Below, in pieces: positions 9,863 through 21,422 of a stretch of 64,000 bases of DNA; the stretch's first letter is position 1; every line of letters begins with the position of its first letter. The DNA is from Anisus vortex (lineage: Eukaryota; Mollusca; Gastropoda; Planorbidae). The translations under genes and the position numbers were made by a program. The DNA is taken from NCBI GenBank assembly GCA_949126835.1, contig CASBPS010000165.1:248001-312000 (forward strand). The letters are read 5' to 3'. The notes beneath the pieces were generated by a model. That model was given only the letters and a program-made list of their open reading frames with translations. It had not been told where the DNA came from and ran no database searches.

Positions 9863-11393
9863 AAATCTGCTATTCAAGTCGTTGTACCAAAAGCCAAAAC
9901 CACAAATCTGCTTTTGTACGGCCAGAAAAGGAGCCAAAACCACAAATCTGCTGTTTTAAGGCCAAAAGAGAAGCAAAAACCAGAAATCTGCTATTCAAGT
10001 CGTTGTACGGACTGTGGAAACGCCAAAACCACAAATCTGCTTTTGTACGGCCAGTAGAGAAGCCAAAACCACAAATCTGCTGTTTTACGGTTAGAAAAGA
10101 AGCCAAAACAAGAAATCTGCTATTCAAGTCGTTGTACGGATTGTGGAAAAGCCAAAACCACAAATCTGCTTTTGTACGGCCAGAATAGGAGCCAAAACCA
10201 GAAATCTGCTTTTCAAGTCGTTGTACGGTTTCTGGAGAAGCCAAAACCACAAATCTGCTTTTGTACGGCCAGTAGAGAAGCCAAAACCACAAATCTGCTG
10301 TATTACGGCGAAAAGAGAAGCCAAAACCACAAATCTGCTATTCAAGTTGTTGTACGGCCAGAACAGAAGCACCATTAGCACAAATCTGCTAGTCAAGTCG
10401 TTGTACGGTTTGTGGAGAAGCCAAAACAACAAATCTGCTTTTTAAGTCCTTGTACGGCCAGAAAAGAAGCCAAAACTAGAAATCTGCTATTCAAGTCGTT
10501 GTACGGTTTGTGGAGAGAGCCAAAACCATAAATCTGTTTCTGTACGGCCAGAAAAGGAGCCAAAACCAGAAATCTGCTTTTCAAGTCTTTGTACGGTTTC
10601 TGGAGAAGCCAAAACCACAAATCTGCTTTTGTACGGCCAGTAGAGAAGCCAAAACCACAAATCTGCTGTATTACGGCGAAAAGATAAGCCAAAACCACAA
10701 ATCTGCTATTCAAGTCGTTGTACGGCCAGAACAGAAGCACCATTACCACAAATCTGCTAGTCAAGTCGTTGTACGGTTTGTTGAGAAGCCAAAACAACAA
10801 ATCTGCTTTTTAAGTCCTTGTACGGCCAGAAAAGAAGCCAAAACTAGAAATCTGCTATTCAAGTCGTTGTACGGTTTTTGGAGAGAGCCAAAACCATAAA
10901 TCTGCTGTGTTACGGCCAAAAGAGAAGCTAAAACAAGAAATCTGCTATTCAAGTCGTTTTACGGATTGTGGAAAAGCCAAAACCACAATTCTGCTTTTGT
11001 ACGGCCAGAAAAGGAGCCAAAACCAGAAATCTGCTTTTTAAGTCGTTGTACGGTTTCTGGAGAAGCCAAAACCACAAATCTGCTTTTGTACGTCTAGTAG
11101 AGAAGCCAAAACCACAAATCTTCTGTATTCGGCGAAAAGAAAAGCCAAAACCACAAATCTGCTATTCAAGTCGTTGTACGGCCAGAACAGAAGCACCATT
11201 ACCACAAATCTGCTAGTCAAGTCGTTGTACGGTTTATTGAGAAGCCAAAACAACAAATCTGCTTTTTAAGTCTTTGTACGGCCAGAAAAAAAGCCAAAAC
11301 TAGAAATCTGCTATTCAAGTCGTTGTACGGTTTATGGAGAGAGCCAAAACCATAAATCTGCTGTTTTACGGCCAGAAAAGAAGCCAAAACAAG
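9863..11393. repeat. HOR unit, 1,531 bp, J-less form
   Basis: Canonical order minus J, through the same I/J fusion as at 649 and 9367 (1,580 - 49 = 1,531). It also keeps the GTCGTTTTACGG variant in K and the AATTCTGCT start of L that mark 689-777. Its last 1,144 bases correspond to 1-1144 at an offset of 10,249. Confidence 0.94.
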
Positions 11394-12973
11394 AAATCTG
11401 CTATTCAAGTCGTTGTACCAAAAGCCAAAACCACAAATCTGCTTTTGTACGGCCAGAAAAGGAGCCAAAACCACAAATCTGCTGTTTTAAGGCCAAAAGA
11501 GAAGCAAAAACCAGAAATCTGCTATTCAAGTCGTTGTACGGACTGCGGAAACGCCAAAACCACAAATCTGCTTTTGTACGGCCAGTAGAGAAGCCAAAAC
11601 CACAAATCTGCTGTTTTACGGTTAGAAAAGAAGCAAAAACAAGAAATCTGCTATTCAAGTCGTTGTACGGATTGTGGAAAAGCCAAAACCACAAATCTGC
11701 TTTTGTACGGCCAGAATAGGAGCCAAAACCAGAAATCTGCTTTTCAAGTCGTTGTACGGTTTCTGGAGAAGCCAAAACCACAAATCTGCTTTTGTACGGC
11801 CAGTAGAGAAGCCAAAACCACAAATCTGCTGTATTACGGCGAAAAGAGAAGCCAAAACCACAAATCTGCTATTCAAGTTGTTGTACGGCCAGAACAGAAG
11901 CACAATTAGCACAAATCTGCTAGTCAAGTCGTTGTACGGTTTGTGGAGAAGCCAAAACAACAAATCTGCTTTTTAAGTCCTTGTACGGCCAGAAAAGAAG
12001 CCAAAACTAGAAATCTGCTATTCAAGTCGTCGTACGGTTTGTGGAGAGAGCCAAAACCATAAATCTGTTTTTGTACGGCCAGAAAAGGAGCCAAAACCAG
12101 AAATCTGCTTTTCAAGTCTTTGTACGGTTTCTGGAGAAGCCAAAACCACAAATCTGCTTTTGTACGGCCAGTAGAGAAGCCAAAATTACAAATCTGCTGT
12201 ATTACGGCGAAAAGAGAAGCCAAAACCACAAATCTGCTATTCAAGTCGTTGTACGGCCAGAACAGAAGCACCATTACCACAAATCTGCTAGTCAAGTCGT
12301 TGTACGGTTTGTTGAGAAGCCAAAACAACAAATCTGCTTTTTAAGTCCTTGTATGGCCAGAAAAGAAGCCAAAACTAGAAATCTGCTATTCAAGTCGTTG
12401 TACGGTTTGTGGAGAGAGCCAAAACCATAAATCTGCTGTGTTACGGCCAAAAGAGAAGCTAAAACCACAAATCTTCTTGTCAAGTCGTTGGACGGCCAGA
12501 AAAGAAGCCAAAACAAGAAATCTGCTATTCAAGTCGTTGTACGGATTGTGGAAAAGCCAAAACCACAAATCTGCTTTTGTACGGCCAGAAAAGGAGCCAA
12601 TACCAGAAATCTGCTTTTCAAGTCGTTGTACGGTTTCTGGAGAAGCCAAAACCACAAATCTGCTTTTGTACGTCTAGTAGAGAAGCCAAAACCACAAATC
12701 TGCTGTATTTGGCGAAAAGAGAAGCCAAATCCACAAATCTGCTATTCAAGTCGTTGTACGGCCAGAACAGAAGCACCATTACCACAAATCTGCTAGTCAA
12801 GTCGTTGTACGGTTTGTTGAGAAGCCAAAACAACAAATCTGCTTTTTAAGTCCTTGTACGGCCAGAAAAAAAGCCAAAACTAGAAATCTGCTCTTCAAGT
12901 CGTTGTACGGTTTATGGAGAGAGCCAAAACCATAAATCTGCTGTGTTACGGCCAGAAAAGAAGCCAAAACAAG
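11394..12973. repeat. Canonical 1,580-bp HOR unit
   Basis: Thirty-five monomers in canonical order, a near-copy of 1145-2724 at offset 10,249. It shares GGACTGCGG in X, the ATTAC form of B, TATGGCC in E and the AATACCAG form of L. Private changes include CACAATTAGC near 11903. Confidence 0.94.
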
Positions 12974-14184
12974 AAATCTGCTATTCAAGTCGTTGTACCA
13001 AAAGCCAAAACCACAAATCTGCTTTTGTACGGCCAGAAAAGGAGCCAAAACCACAAATCTGCTGTTTTAAGGCCAAAAGAGAAGCAAAAACCAGAAATCT
13101 GCTATTCAAGTCGTTGTACGGACTGTGGAAACGCCAAAACCACAAATCTGCTTTTGTACGGCTAGTAGAGAAGCAGAACCACAAATCTGCTGTTTTACGG
13201 TTAGAAAAGAAGCCAAAACAAGAAATCTGCTATTCAAGTCGTTGTACGGATTGTGGAAAAGCCAAAACCACAAATCTGCTTTTGTACGGCCAGAATAGGA
13301 GCCAAAACCAGAAATCTGCTTTTCAAGTCGTTGTACGGTTTCTGGAGAAGCCAAAACCACAAATCTGCTTTTGTACGGCCAGTAGAGAAGCCAAAACCAC
13401 AAATCTGCTGTATTACGGCGAAAAGAGAAGCCAAAACCACAAATCTGCTATTCAAGTCGTTGTACGGCCAGAACAGAAGCACCATTACCACAAATCTGCT
13501 AGTCAAGTCGTTGTACGGTTTGTTGAGAAGCCAAAACAACAAATCTGCTTTTTAAGTCCTTGTACGGCCAGAAAAGAAGCCAAAACTAGAAATCTGCTAT
13601 TCAAGTCGTTGTACGGTTTTTGGAGAGAGCCAAAACCATAAATCTGCTGTGTTACGGCCAAAAGAGAAGCTAAAACCACAAATCTTCTTGTCAAGTCGTT
13701 GGACGGCCAGAAAAGAAGCCAAAACAAGAAATCTGCTATTCAAGTCGTTTTACGGATTGTGGAAAAGCCAAAACCACAAATCTGCTTTTGTACGGCCAGA
13801 AAAGGAGCCAAAACCAGAAATCTGCTTTTTAAGTCGTTGTACGGTTTCTGGAGAAGCCAAAACCACAAATCTGCTTTTGTACGTCTAGTAGAGAAGCCAA
13901 AACCACAAATCTTCTGTATTCGGCGAAAAGAGAAGCCAAAACCACAAATCTGCTATTCAAGTCGTTGTACGGCCAGAACAGAAGCACCATTACCACAAAT
14001 CTGCTAGTCAAGTCGTTGTACGGTTTATTGAGAAGCCAAAACAACAAATCTGCTTTTTAAGTCTTTGTACGGCCAGAAAAAAAGCCAAAACTAGAAATCT
14101 GCTATTCAAGTCGTTGTACGGTTTATGGAGAGAGCCAAAACCATAAATCTGCTGTTTTACGGCCAGAAAAGAAGCCAAAACAAG
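12974..14184. repeat. HOR unit, 1,211 bp, without octamer
   Basis: U-V-W-X, 39-bp A, Z-K-L-M, A-B-C-D-E-F, I-J-K-L-M, N-O-C-D-E-F-T: 27 monomers. This is the canonical unit minus one 368-bp octamer and 1 bp. Alignment to 2725 onward holds at offset 10,249 up to about 13491, then shifts to 9,881. That locates the lost octamer at the C/D boundary near 13492. Confidence 0.93.
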
Positions 14185-17100
14185 AAATCTGCTATTCAAG
14201 TCGTTGTACCAAAAGCCAAAACCACAAATCTGCTTTTGTACGGCCAGAAAAGGAGCCAAAACCACAAATCTGCTGTTTTAAGGCCAAAAGAGAAGCAAAA
14301 ACCAGAAATCTGCTATTCAAGTCGTTGTACGGACTGTGGAAACGCCAAAACCACAAATCTGCTTTTGTACGGCCAGTAGAGAAGCCAAAACCACAAATCT
14401 GCTGTTTTACGGTTAGAAAAGAAGCCAAAACAAGAAATCTGCTATTCAAGTCGTTGTACGGATTGTGGAAAAGCCAAAACCACAAATCTGCTTTTGTACG
14501 GCCAGAATAGGAGCCAAAACCAGAAATCTGCTTTTCAAGTCGTTGTACGGTTTCTGGAGAAGCCAAAACCACAAATCTGCTTTTGTACGGCCAGTAGAGA
14601 AGCCAAAACCACAAATCTGCTGTATTACGGCGAAAAGAGAAGCCAAAACCACAAATCTGCTATTCAAGTTGTTGTACGGCCAGAACAGAAGCACCATTAG
14701 CACAAATCTGCTAGTCAAGTCGTTGTACGGTTTGTGGAGAAGCCAAAACAACAAATCTGCTTTTTAAGTCCTTGTACGGCCAGAAAAGAAGCCAAAACTA
14801 GAAATCTGCTATTCAAGTCGTCGTACGGTTTGTGGAGAGAGCCAAAACCATAAATCTGTTTTTGTACGGCCAGAAAAGGAGCCAAAACCAGAAATCTGCT
14901 TTTCAAGTCTTTGTACGGTTTCTGGAGAAGCCAAAACCACAAATCTGTTTTTGTACGGCCAGTAGAGAAGCCAAAACCACAAATCTGCTGTTTTACGGCG
15001 AAAAGAGAAGCCAAAACCACAAATCTGCTATTCAAGTCGTTGTACGGCCAGAACAGAAGCACCATTACCACAAATCTGCTAGTCAAGTCGTTGTACGGTT
15101 TGTGGAGAAGCCAAAACAACAAATCTGCTTTTTAAGTCCTTGTACGGCCAGAAAAGAAGCCAAAACTAGAAATCTGCTATTCAAGTCGTTGTACGGTTTG
15201 TGGAGAGAGCCAAAACCATATATCTGTTTTTGTACGGCCAGAAAAGGAGCCAAAACCAAAAATCTGCTTTTCAAGTCTTTGTACGGTTTCTGGAGAAGCC
15301 AAAACCACAAATCTGCTTTTGTACGGCCAGTAGAGAAGCCAAAATTACAAATCTGCTGTATTACGGCGAAAAGAGAAGCCAAAACCACAAATCTGCTATT
15401 CAAGTCGTTGTACGGCCAGAACAGAAGCACCATTACCACAAATCTGCTAGTCAAGTCGTTGTACGGTTTGTTGAGAAGCCAAAACAACAAATCTGCTTTT
15501 TAAGTCCTTGTACGGCCAGAAAAGAAGCCAAAACTAGAAATCTGCTATTCAAGTCGTTTTACGGATTGTGGAAAAGCCAAAACCACAAATCTGCTTTTGT
15601 ACGGCCAGAAAAGGAGCCAAAACCAGAAATCTGCTTTTTAAGTCGTTGTACGGTTTCTGGAGAAGCCAAAACCACAAATCTGCTTTTGTACGTCTAGTAG
15701 AGAAGCCAAAACCACAAATCTTCTGTATTCGGCGAAAAGAGAAGCCAAAACCACAAATCTGCTATTCAAGTCGTTGTACGGCCAGAACAGAAGCACCATT
15801 ACCACAAATCTGCTAGTCAAGTCGTTGTACGGTTTATTGAGAAGCCAAAACAACAAATCTGCTTTTTAAGTCTTTGTACGGCCAGAAAAAAAGCCAAAAC
15901 TAGAAATCTGCTATTCAAGTCGTTGTACGGTTTATGGAGAGAGCCAAAACCATAAATCTGCTGTTTTACGGCCAGAAAAGAAGCCAAAACAAGAAATCTG
16001 CTATTCAAGTCGTTGTACCAAAAGCCAAAACCACAAATCTGCTTTTGTACGGCCAGAAAAGGAGCCAAAACCACAAATCTGCTGTTTTAAGGCCAAAAGA
16101 GAAGCAAAAACCAGAAATCTGCTATTCAAGTCGTTGTACGGACTGTGGAAACGCCAAAACCACAAATCTGCTTTTGTACGGCCAGTAGAGAAGCCAAAAC
16201 CACAAATCTGCTGTTTTACGGTTAGAAAAGAAGCCAAAACAAGAAATCTGCTATTCAAGTCGTTGTACGGATTGTGGAAAAGCCAAAACCACAAATCTGC
16301 TTTTGTACGGCCAGAATAGGAGCCAAAACCAGAAATCTGCTTTTCAAGTCGTTGTACGGTTTCTGGAGAAGCCAAAACCACAAATCTGCTTTTGTACGGC
16401 CAGTAGAGAAGCCAAAACCACAAATCTGCTGTATTACGGCGAAAAGAGAAGCCAAAACCACAAATCTGCTATTCAAGTTGTTGTACGGCCAGAACAGAAG
16501 CACCATTAGCACAAATCTGCTAGTCAAGTCGTTGTACGGTTTGTGGAGAAGCCAAAACAACAAATCTGCTTTTTAAGTCCTTGTACGGCCAGAAAAGAAG
16601 CCAAAACTAGAAATCTGCTATTCAAGTCGTCGTACGGTTTGTGGAGAGAGCCAAAACCATAAATCTGTTTTTGTACGGCCAGAAAAGGAGCCAAAACCAG
16701 AAATCTGCTTTTCAAGTCTTTGTACGGTTTCTGGAGAAGCCAAAACCACAAATCTGTTTTTGTACGGCCAGTAGAGAAGCCAAAACCACAAATCTGCTGT
16801 TTTACGGCGAAAAGAGAAGCCAAAACCACAAATCTGCTATTCAAGTCGTTGTACGGCCAGAACAGAAGCACCATTACCACAAATCTGCTAGTCAAGTCGT
16901 TGTACGGTTTGTGGAGAAGCCAAAACAACAAATCTGCTTTTTAAGTCCTTGTACGGCCAGAAAAGAAGCCAAAACTAGAAATCTGCTATTCAAGTCGTTG
17001 TACGGTTTGTGGAGAGAGCCAAAACCATATATCTGTTTTTGTACGGCCAGAAAAGGAGCCAAAACCAAAAATCTGCTTTTCAAGTCTTTGTACGGTTTCT

Positions 17101-17346
17101 GGAGAAGCCAAAACCACAAATCTGCTTTTGTACGGCCAGTAGAGAAGCCAAAATTACAAATCTGCTGTATTACGGCGAAAAGAGAAGCCAAAACCACAAA
17201 TCTGCTATTCAAGTCGTTGTACGGCCAGAACAGAAGCACCATTACCACAAATCTGCTAGTCAAGTCGTTGTACGGTTTGTTGAGAAGCCAAAACAACAAA
17301 TCTGCTTTTTAAGTCCTTGTACGGCCAGAAAAGAAGCCAAAACTAG
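13729..17346. repeat. Tandem 1,809-bp duplication (two copies)
   Basis: 13729-15537 and 15538-17346 align at offset 1,809. Both contain ATATCTG in G, AAATTAC in B and the paired octamers. The second copy starts at the F/K hybrid, which marks the exchange point that made the pair. Confidence 0.92.
14185..15993. repeat. HOR unit, 1,809 bp, two octamers and F/K hybrid
   Basis: U-V-W-X-A-Z-K-L-M, two full octamers, A-B-C-D-E, an F/K hybrid (15538, GTCGTTTTACGGATTGTGG), L-M-N-O-C-D-E-F-T: 40 monomers. Relative to canonical it gains 368 bp and loses 139 bp (F, I and J), giving exactly 1,809 bp. G at about 15221 has the variant ATATCTG. Confidence 0.93.
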
Positions 17347-17853
17347 AAATCTGCTATTCAAGTCGTTGTACGGTTTGTGGAGAGAGCCAAAACCATAAAT
17401 CTGCTGTGTTACGGCCAAAAGAGAAGCTAAAACCACAAATCTTCTTGTCAAGTCGTTGGACGGCCAGAAAAGAAGCCAAAACAAGAAATCTGCTATTCAA
17501 GTCGTTGTACGGTTTCTGGAGAAGCCAAAACCACAAATCTGCTTTTGTACGTCTAGTAGAGAAGCCAAAACCACAAATCTGCTGTATTTGGCGAAAAGAG
17601 ATGCCAAATCCACAAATCTGCTATTCAAGTCGTTGTACGGCCAGAACAGAAGCACCATTACCACAAATCTGCTAGTCAAGTCGTTGTACGGTTTGTTGAG
17701 AAGCCTAAACAACAAATCTGCTTTTTAAGTCCTTGTACGGCCAGAAAAAAAGCCAAAAACTAGAAATCTGCTATTCAAGTCGTTGTACGGTTTATGGAGA
17801 GAGCCAAAACCATAAATCTGCTGTTTTACGGCCAGAAAAGAAGCCGAAACAAG
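15994..17853. repeat. HOR unit, 1,860 bp, two octamers and K/M hybrid
   Basis: U-V-W-X-A-Z-K-L-M, two octamers, A to F, I-J, a K/M hybrid at 17492 (CTATTCAAG followed by GTTTCTGG), N-O-C-D-E-F-T. The hybrid removes 89 bp. One extra A lies in the E monomer near 17756. Arithmetic: 1,580 + 368 - 89 + 1 = 1,860. Confidence 0.92.
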
Positions 17854-20298
17854 AAATCTGCTATTCAAGTCGTTGTACCAAAAGCCAAAACCACAAATCT
17901 GCTTTTGTACGGCCAGAAAAGGAGCCAAAACCACAAATCTGCTGTTTTAAGGCAAAAAGAGAAGCAAAAACCAGAAATCTGCTATTCAAGTCGTTGTACG
18001 GACTGTGGAAACGCCAAAACCACAAATCTGCTTTTGTACGGCCAGTAGAGAAGCCAAAACCACAAATCTGCTGTTTTACGGTTAGAAAAGAAGCCAAAAC
18101 AAGAAATCTGCTATTCAAGTCGTCGTACGGTTTGTGGAGAGAGCCAAAACCATAAATCTGTTTTTGTACGGCCAGAAAAGGAGCCAAAACCAGAAATCTG
18201 CTTTTCAAGTCTTTGTACGGTTTCTGGAAAAGCCAAAACCACAAATCTGCTTTTGTACGGCCAGTAGAGAAGCCAAAACCACAAATCTGCTGTATTACGG
18301 CGAAAAGAGAAGCCAAAACCACAAATCTGCTATTCAAATCGTTGTACGGCCAGAACAGAAGCACCATTACCACAAATCTGCTAGTCAAGTCGTTGTACGG
18401 TTTGTTGAGAAGCCAAAACAACAAATCTGCTTTTTAAGTCCTTGTACGGCCAGAAAAGAAGCCAAAACTAGAAATCTGCTATTCAAGTCGTTGTACGGTT
18501 TGTGGAGAGAGCCAAAACCATAAATCTGCTTTTGTACGGCCAGAAAAGGAGCCAAAACCACAAATCTGCTGTTTTAAGGCCAAAAGAGAAGCAAAAACCA
18601 GAAATCTGCTATTCAAGTCGTTGTACGGACTGTGGAAACGCCAAAACCACAAATCTGCTTTTGTACGGCCAGAATAGGAGCCAAAACCAGAAATCTGCTT
18701 TTCAAGTCGTTGTACGGTTTCTGGAGAAGCCAAAACCACAAATCTGCTTTTGTACGGCCAGTAGAGAAGCCAAAACCACAAATCTGCTGTATTTCGCGAA
18801 AAGAGAAGCCAAAACCACAAATCTGCTATTCAAGTCGTTGTACGGCCAGAACAGAAGCACCATTAGCACAAATCTGCTAGTCAAGTCGTTGTACGGTTTG
18901 TGGAGAAGCCAAAACAACAAATCTGCTTTTTAAGTCCTTGTCGGCCAGAAAAGAAGCCAAAACTAGAAATCTGCTATTCAAGTCGTCGTACGGTTTGTGG
19001 AGAGAGCCAAAACCATAAATCTGTTTTTGTACGGCCAGAAAAGGAGCCAAAACCAGAAATCTGCTTTTCAAGTCTTTGTACGGTTTCAGGAGAAGCCAAA
19101 ACCACAAATCTGTTTTTGTACGGCCAGTAGAGAAGCCAAAACCACAAATCTGCTGTATTACGGCGAAAAGAGAAGCCAAAACCACAAATCTGCTATTCAA
19201 GTCGTTGTACGGCCAGAACAGAAGCACCATTAGCACAAATCTGCTAGTCAAGTCGTTGTACGGTTTGTGGAGAAGCCAAAACAACAAATCTGCTTTTTAA
19301 GTCCTTGTCCGGCCAGAAAAGAAGCCAAAACTAGAAATCTGCTATTCAAGTCGTCGTACGGTTTGTGGAGAGAGCCAAAACTATAAATCTGTTTTTGTAC
19401 GGCCAGAAAAGGAGCCAAAACCAGAAATCTGCTTTTCAAGTCTTTGTACGGTTTCTGGAAAAGCCAAAACCACAAATCTGCTTTTGTACGGCCAGTAGAG
19501 AAGCCAAAACCACAAATCTGCTGTATTACGGCGAAAAGAGAAGCCAAAACCACAAATCTGCTATTCAAGTCGTTGTACGGCCAGAACAGAAGCACCATTA
19601 CCACAAATCTGCTAGTCAAGTCGTTGTACGGTTTGTTGAGAAGCCAAAACAACAAATCTGCTTTTTAAGTCCTTGTACGGCCAGAAAAGAAGCCAAAACT
19701 AGAAATCTGCTATTCAAGTCGTTGTACGGTTTGTGGAGAGAGCCAAAACCATAAATCTGCTGTGTTACGGCCAAAAGAGAAGCTAAAACCACAAATCTTC
19801 TTGTCAAGTCGTTGGACGGCCAGAAAAGAAGCCAAAACAAGAAATCTGCTATTCAAGTCGTTGTACGGATTGTGGAAAAGCCAAAACCACAAATCTGCTT
19901 TTGTACGGCCAGAAAAGGAGCCAAAACCAGAAATCTGCTTTTCAAGTCGTTGTACGGTTTCTGGAGAAGCCAAAACCACAAATCTGCTTTTGTACGTCTA
20001 GTAGAGAAGCCAAAACTACAAATCTGCTGTATTTGGCGAAAAGAGAAGCCAAAACCACAAATCTGCTTTTCAAGTCGTTGTACGGCCAGAACAGAAGCAC
20101 CATTACCACAAATCTGCTGGTCAAGTCGTTGTACGGTTTGTTGAGAAGCCAAAACAACAAATCTGCTTTTTAAGTCCTTGTACGGCCAGAAAAAAAAGCC
20201 AAAACTAGAAATCTGCTATTCAAGTCGTTGTACGGTTTATGGAGAGAGCCAAAACCATAAATCTGCTGTTTTACGGCCAGAAAAGAAGCCAAAACAAG
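17854..20298. repeat. Mosaic HOR unit, 2,445 bp
   Basis: U-V-W-X-A-Z, then F-G-H directly (18104; K to E skipped), A to F, a G/V hybrid (18522), W-X, L directly after X (A-Z-K skipped), M, octamer with a 39-bp B (18779) and a 48-bp E (18918, TTGTCGGCC), octamer, A to F, I-J-K-L-M, N-O-C-D-E-F-T. 54 monomers plus one extra A sum to exactly 2,445 bp. The G/V and X-L junctions recur at 25287. Confidence 0.91.
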
Positions 20299-21422
20299 AA
20301 ATCTGCTATTCAAGTCGTTGTACCAAAAGCCAAAACCACAAATCTGCTTTTGTACGGCCAGAAAAGGAGCCAAAACCACAAATCTGCTGTTTTAAGGCCA
20401 AAAGAGAAGCAAAAACCAGAAATCTGCTATTCAAGTCGTTGTACGGACTGTGGAAACGCCAAAACAAAAAATCTGCTTTTGTACGGCCAGTAGAGAAGCC
20501 AAAACCACAAATCTGCTGTTTTACGGTTAGAAAAGAAGCCAAAACAAGAAATCTGCTATTCAAGTCGTTGTACGGATTGTGGAAAAGCCAAAACCACAAA
20601 TCTGCTTTTGTACGGCCAGAATAGGAGCCAAAACCAGAAATCTGCTTTTCAAGTCGTTGTACGGTTTCTGGAGAAGCCGAAACCACAAATCTGCTTTTGT
20701 ACGGCCAGTAGAGAAGCCAAAACCACAAATCTGCTGTATTACGGCGAAAAGAGAAGCCAAAACCACAAATCTGCTATTCAAGTCGTTGTACGGCCAGAAC
20801 AGAAGCACCATTACCACAAATCTGCTAGTCAAGTCGTTGTACGGTTTGTTGAGAAGCCAAAACAACAAATCTGCTTTTTAAGTCCTTGTACGGCCAGAAA
20901 AGAAGCCAAAACTAGAAATCTGCTATTCAAGTCGTTGTACGGTTTGTGGAGAGAGCCAAAACCATAAATCTGCTGTGTTACGGCCAAAAGAGAAGCTAAA
21001 ACCACAAATCTTCTTGTCAAGTCGTTGGACGGCCAGAAAAGAAGCCAAAACAAGAAATCTGCTTTTCAAGTCGTTGTACGGTTTCTGGAGAAGCCAAAAC
21101 CACAAATCTGCTTTTGTACGTCTAGTAGAGAAGCCAAAACCACAAATCTGCTGTATTTGGCGAAAAGAGAAGCCAAATCCACAAATCTGCTATTCAAGTC
21201 GTTGTACGGCCAGAACAGAAGCACCATTACCACAAATCTGCTAGTCAAGTCGTTGTACGGTTTGTTGAGAAGCCAAAACAACAAATCTGCTTTTTAAGTC
21301 CTTGTACGGCCAGAAAAAAAAGCCAAAACTAGAAATCTGCTATTCAAGTCGTTGTACGGTTTATGGAGAGAGCCAAAACCATAAATCTGCTGTTTTACGG
21401 CCAGAAAAGAAGCCAAAACAAG
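20299..21422. repeat. HOR unit, 1,124 bp, no octamer, K-L lost
   Basis: U-V-W-X-A-Z-K-L-M, A to F, I-J, M directly after J, N-O-C-D-E-F-T: 25 monomers plus one extra A in E near 21311. It is the canonical unit minus an octamer (368) and K-L (89), plus 1. A before Z is preceded by an X ending CAAAACAAAA, a variant shared with 24253, 29519, 32221 and 38200. Confidence 0.92.
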
